From assembly GCA_002840015.1 (NCBI GenBank), contig PGZE01000050.1, positions 1 to 39,221 on the forward strand: a DNA stretch of 39,221 nt, written 5' to 3'. The notes beneath the pieces are model-generated. The model was not told where the DNA came from. It made no database searches and saw only the letters and a list, made by a program, of their open reading frames with translations. Positions 36,082 through 39,221 of this stretch are shown here, piece by piece. Source of the stretch: Gammaproteobacteria bacterium HGW-Gammaproteobacteria-2. Its GTDB lineage: Bacteria; Pseudomonadota; Gammaproteobacteria; Xanthomonadales; Xanthomonadaceae. Position 1 is the first letter of the stretch; every line of letters starts with the position of its first letter. Position numbers and translations under genes: made by a program.

Positions 36082-36090
36082 GCTTCGCGA

Positions 36091-37146
36091 TCACGCAGCG
36101 CTATTGCGATAGGCGCCGGGAGCCTTGCCAGTCCAACGCTTGAACGCGCGCTGGAAGGCGCTTTGTTCGGAAAAGCCAAGCAGATAGGCGATGTCGGCCA
36201 AGCCCAGGCTGGGGTCGGCGATGTAGCTCAGCGCCAGTTGCTGGCGCAGGGTGTCAACCAAGGTACGAAAGCTGGTGCCACGTCGGGCCAGCAGTGCGCC
36301 CAGTTCATCACTGCGCAATCCGGCCGCTGCGGCAACCGCGTCCAGTTCCGGGCCGCCGTGCTCGAATGCCTGCACGATGGCTTTGTGTACGCTGCCCAGC
36401 CAGCCCGGATCGTTGCGATCAGCGTATTGGTGCAAGGTGCGTTCGCACAGCGCGTCGAGCATACGTCGTACCGCCGGATTACCCTGTGGCAGCGGCCAGT
36501 CGAGCACCGATGCGGGTATTGCAATCGCCGTTTCGGGCTGCGCAAACGTCACCGGGCAACCAAACAGGGCTTCGTAAGCCGCGAGTTGCTCCGGTGCTGG
36601 CTGCGGGTGGCGGAATGCCACCCAGGTGGCCTGGAAGTCCTCGCGGCCGGTCATCCAGCGGCCCAGCGTGACCCATACCGCCATGTTCAACTCGTCCTGC
36701 AGGCGTCCCAATGGCTCACGGCCGGGCAGACGGCTGCGCCAATAACGCACGCACAGATCGCCGTGCTGCTCCAGCTCATTGCTGCACGCATTCATCACCA
36801 TACCCGAATAGCGCCGTGAACGATCCAGCGCCTCGCCGACCGTGGCGCAGCTGATCAACACGAAACCGAGCGAACCCAAGTGCCCGGCTTTGACCTGCGC
36901 TCCCGCGTGCAAGCCCAGCAACGGGTCGTCGAGCACCTGCGCAACCCGCTCGCAAAGCGCCGCGAAATCGGTATAGCGCAGCCGCGCTTCGCTGTCGGCC
37001 AGGGTAGCGCTCGACCAGCCGACCTCGGCCAGCAGCGGTGCTACATCCACGCCCAGCTGCACCGCGTAATCGGTAACCAGACGCACCAGATGCGCCGCCA
37101 CGATGGCGGTTTCCCGGGTTGGCGCAGTGGTTGGGGTCAATGGCAT
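36091..37146 (-). CDS. AraC-family transcriptional regulator
   Basis: 351 residues from the ATG at 37146. Residues ~20-210 match the Arabinose_bd-type (PF12625) sensor of OruR/ArgR-like AraC members (LADSEARLRYTDFAALCERVA, VKAGHLGSLGFVLISCATVGEAL). The C-terminal AraC helix-turn-helix pair ends LGLADIAYLLGFSEQSAFQRAFKRWTGKAPGAYR. An in-frame ATG at 37221 would add 25 residues unlike the family; neither has a strong ribosome binding site. Divergent from the TonB-dependent receptor, which it may control. Complete. Confidence 0.93.
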   Translation of the reverse strand: MPLTPTTAPTRETAIVAAHLVRLVTDYAVQLGVDVAPLLAEVGWSSATLADSEARLRYTDFAALCERVAQVLDDPLLGLHAGAQVKAGHLGSLGFVLISCATVGEALDRSRRYSGMVMNACSNELEQHGDLCVRYWRSRLPGREPLGRLQDELNMAVWVTLGRWMTGREDFQATWVAFRHPQPAPEQLAAYEALFGCPVTFAQPETAIAIPASVLDWPLPQGNPAVRRMLDALCERTLHQYADRNDPGWLGSVHKAIVQAFEHGGPELDAVAAAAGLRSDELGALLARRGTSFRTLVDTLRQQLALSYIADPSLGLADIAYLLGFSEQSAFQRAFKRWTGKAPGAYRNSAA

Positions 37147-37334
37147 CGGATTTGGGTCAATAGGGTTCGCACAGGGGCTGGCACACTGGGGGTGGAGCGT
37201 GGCGTGGCGGGTGCATGGCACAACGCTCAGCCACGTAACCCGAAGAGCATAGCAGGCCAGTCTTGGCAGCGGCTTTGGTGGGCATCCAACTTTTATGAAC
37301 GGCAGTTTTGAATTATCGCCCTGGGGAGGGAATC

Positions 37335-39221
37335 ATGCAATCGAAAAACCATACGAAGCTGCAGCCGCGTTTGCTGACTTTGCTGATATCGGCATTGCTG
37401 TCGCCGGCCGCGATGGCGCAATCGGCGGAAACCGCGAGCGCCGACAACGCCAAACGCCTCGATGATGTGGTGGTGACCGCGCAAAAGCGCAGCCAGGCGC
37501 TGGAAGACGTGCCGATTGCGATCACCGTGATTGATCGCGAAACGCTGGAGAAGGAGCGTGGACGCACCCTGTTCGACTTGCAGCAGTTGGCGCCCAACTT
37601 CCAGTTGGTCAAAGCCGGCTTCAACTCCATCACCATTCGCGGTGTCGGTGGTGGCGGACGCAGTATTGGTTTTGATACGCGCGCCGGCATGTACCTGGAT
37701 GGCGTCTATCTTGGCCAGTCGCCAGCGCTGAACATGCCGCTGTTCGATATCGAGCAGGTGGAGATATTGCGTGGCCCGCAGGGGCATTTGTTCGGCCGCA
37801 ACACGGTGTCCGGTGCGGTCAACGTCACCACCGCCGCGCCCAGCCCGTACTTCGATTCCAAGCTGCGCGCGGTTTATGGTAACAACGATGCGTTTGAAGC
37901 TTACGGCAGCGTTACCGGCCCGATCAGCGAATCGGTGCTCGGCAAAATTGCCGCTTCCTACGAGACGCGCGATGGTTACACCCGCAATGTGTTCAATGGC
38001 GATGATCTGGACAATCTGGATCGCTTCAGTACCCGCGGCGAGCTCAGCTTCCTGGTCAGCGACAAGCTCACCATCCCGCAACACCAGGCAGCAGCGCCAG
38101 AACGACACCGACTACAGCGCCGCCGACATCATCCGCATCAACTTCAACGACAAGTTCGAGCAGTTTTCGCAGGAGCTGCGCATCGCCTCGTCCAATGAGG
38201 GCCGCCTGCGCTACGTGCTGGGCGTGTTTTATCTCAACGAGCAGGCCGACTCCGATCGCCGGGTAACGATTGGCCAGGACATGAGCACTATCGTCGCATT
38301 GCCGGCTGGATCGCCATTTCCGTTCGCGCCGGTGGGCCTGGCCTTCGGCGTGACTGCCGGCAGCGTGGTGCCAGCCATCGCGAATATCGAAACCGAGAAC
38401 GTGGCGGGTTTTGGTTCGCTGGATTTTGACATCACCTCGCGTTTGACCTTGAACCTCGGTGCGCGCTACACCCACGAGACCAAGGACATCGTGTTCAACC
38501 TCGATGGCAGCCGCAGCGGTGCGTTTCGCATCGGTTCGCTCGACAACTTCCGCGACGACCGCACCGACAACAAGTTCACGCCGACCGCCGGCTTCACCTT
38601 CGCCATCAATGATGATGTCAACGTCTACGCCAAATACGCGCGCGGCTTCAAGAGTGGTGGCTGGAACACCGATTTTCTCAATGTCGGGCAGATCGCCACC
38701 GGCTTCGATTTCGATACCGAAACGGTGGACAGCTATGAAGCCGGCCTGAAAGGGCTGGTGCTGGATCGTCGCCTGCGTTTTGATCTGGCGGCGTTCTACA
38801 ACGAGTTCAGCGACTTCCAGCAATTCCAGTTTGTCTCACTCGGCGGCGGTACCACCGTGCTGCAACTGCGCAACGCAGCCAAGGTCGAGTCGCAGGGCAT
38901 CGAGGGCAGCATCAGCCTGCAGGTCAACGAAAACCTGCGCCTTGGTGCGAATGCCGGCTACGTCGATGCCACGTTCGACAAGTTCCCTAATGGCGGCCCG
39001 TCTGGCCAGGATTTGTCGGGCAACGAGCTGCCTTCGCCGGATACCACGGCGGCACTCACCATCGACTATGGTGTGCCGGTGGCGGCGCTGGGTGGCCGCA
39101 TCGACTTCTTCGGTGAGTACAGTTACCGCAGCAATTACTTCAGCGGTGCCACCAACGACCCGCTGTACGAACGTATCGGTAGCCGCAATCTGGTCAACGC
39201 ACGCCTCGGTTACAGCAACGA
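37335..39221 (+). pseudogene. TonB-dependent receptor, frameshifted and cut by the window end
   Basis: Outer-membrane active-transport receptor. Start ATG 37335 with GGGGAGGG upstream; signal peptide (LTLLISALLSPAAMAQ). Plug domain: LDDVVVTAQKRSQALEDVPIAITV, SITIRGVG, VEILRGPQGHLFGRNTVSGAVNV. The frame is lost after LVSDKLTI near 38070-38080; the barrel then reads in a second frame from NTRQQRQNDTDYSAADII through FEQFSQELRIASS, YAKYARGFKSGGWN and DLAAFYNEFSDFQQFQ to the end. Relatives have several tens of residues between these parts, so a deletion is likely. Family resembles CirA-type receptors of Xanthomonadales/Sphingomonadales. Substrate unknown; 3' end not seen. Confidence 0.88.

Overview
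High-GC DNA whose gene families (long-form QueF, ZapE, HflK/HflC, FtsE/FtsX, RpoH, TonB-dependent receptor, GspF, REP-type palindromes starting GTGGGAGC) point to a gammaproteobacterium, most likely Xanthomonadales/Lysobacterales or a close relative. This placement is from gene content only; there is no rRNA or tRNA in the window.

Layout. (1) 145-14416, + strand: a tightly coupled three-gene surface operon: a roughly 3,300-residue secreted protein of DUF11 and SdrD B-like repeats, a 1,116-residue outer-membrane barrel protein with an N-terminal Ig-like region, and an OmpA-type peptidoglycan-binding protein. (2) 14450-15043, - strand: a HigB/HigA-like toxin-antitoxin pair with its own promoter and a palindrome. 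(3) 15114-21874, - strand: a chain reading alpha/beta hydrolase, zapE, ArnT-like glycosyltransferase, M20 amidohydrolase, GT-C-like membrane protein, queF; several junctions are 4-base ATGA overlaps. zapE and the ArnT-like gene are broken. (4) 21875-22490: non-coding, filled with palindromic repeats. (5) 22491-27863, - strand: terC, rpoH, a patatin phospholipase, hflK (broken) and hflC. A perfect CIRCE element precedes rpoH, and a yybP-ykoY manganese riboswitch lies upstream of terC. (6) ung (- strand), then an Aer-like chemoreceptor on the + strand behind a good sigma-28 promoter. (7) 30620-34336, - strand: gspF, ftsE, ftsX and a double-receiver response regulator. (8) 34343-39221: a TRAP-type binding lipoprotein, a secreted RidA-like protein, an AraC regulator and the start of a TonB-dependent receptor that runs off the window and is frameshifted.

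A theme across the window is repeated loss of short stretches (estimated at tens of codons) from conserved genes: hflK, zapE (twice), the ArnT-like gene (twice) and the TonB receptor, with in-frame equivalents in the giant protein and perhaps the 5' end of ung. Because housekeeping genes are hit, an assembly fault is the leading explanation, but it needs checking against reads.

Functionally the window combines surface display/adhesion, envelope quality control (HflKC, RpoH), division (FtsEX, ZapE), metal homeostasis (TerC), motility sensing and outer-membrane uptake. The most promising candidate for a little-described system is the giant protein/barrel/OmpA operon.
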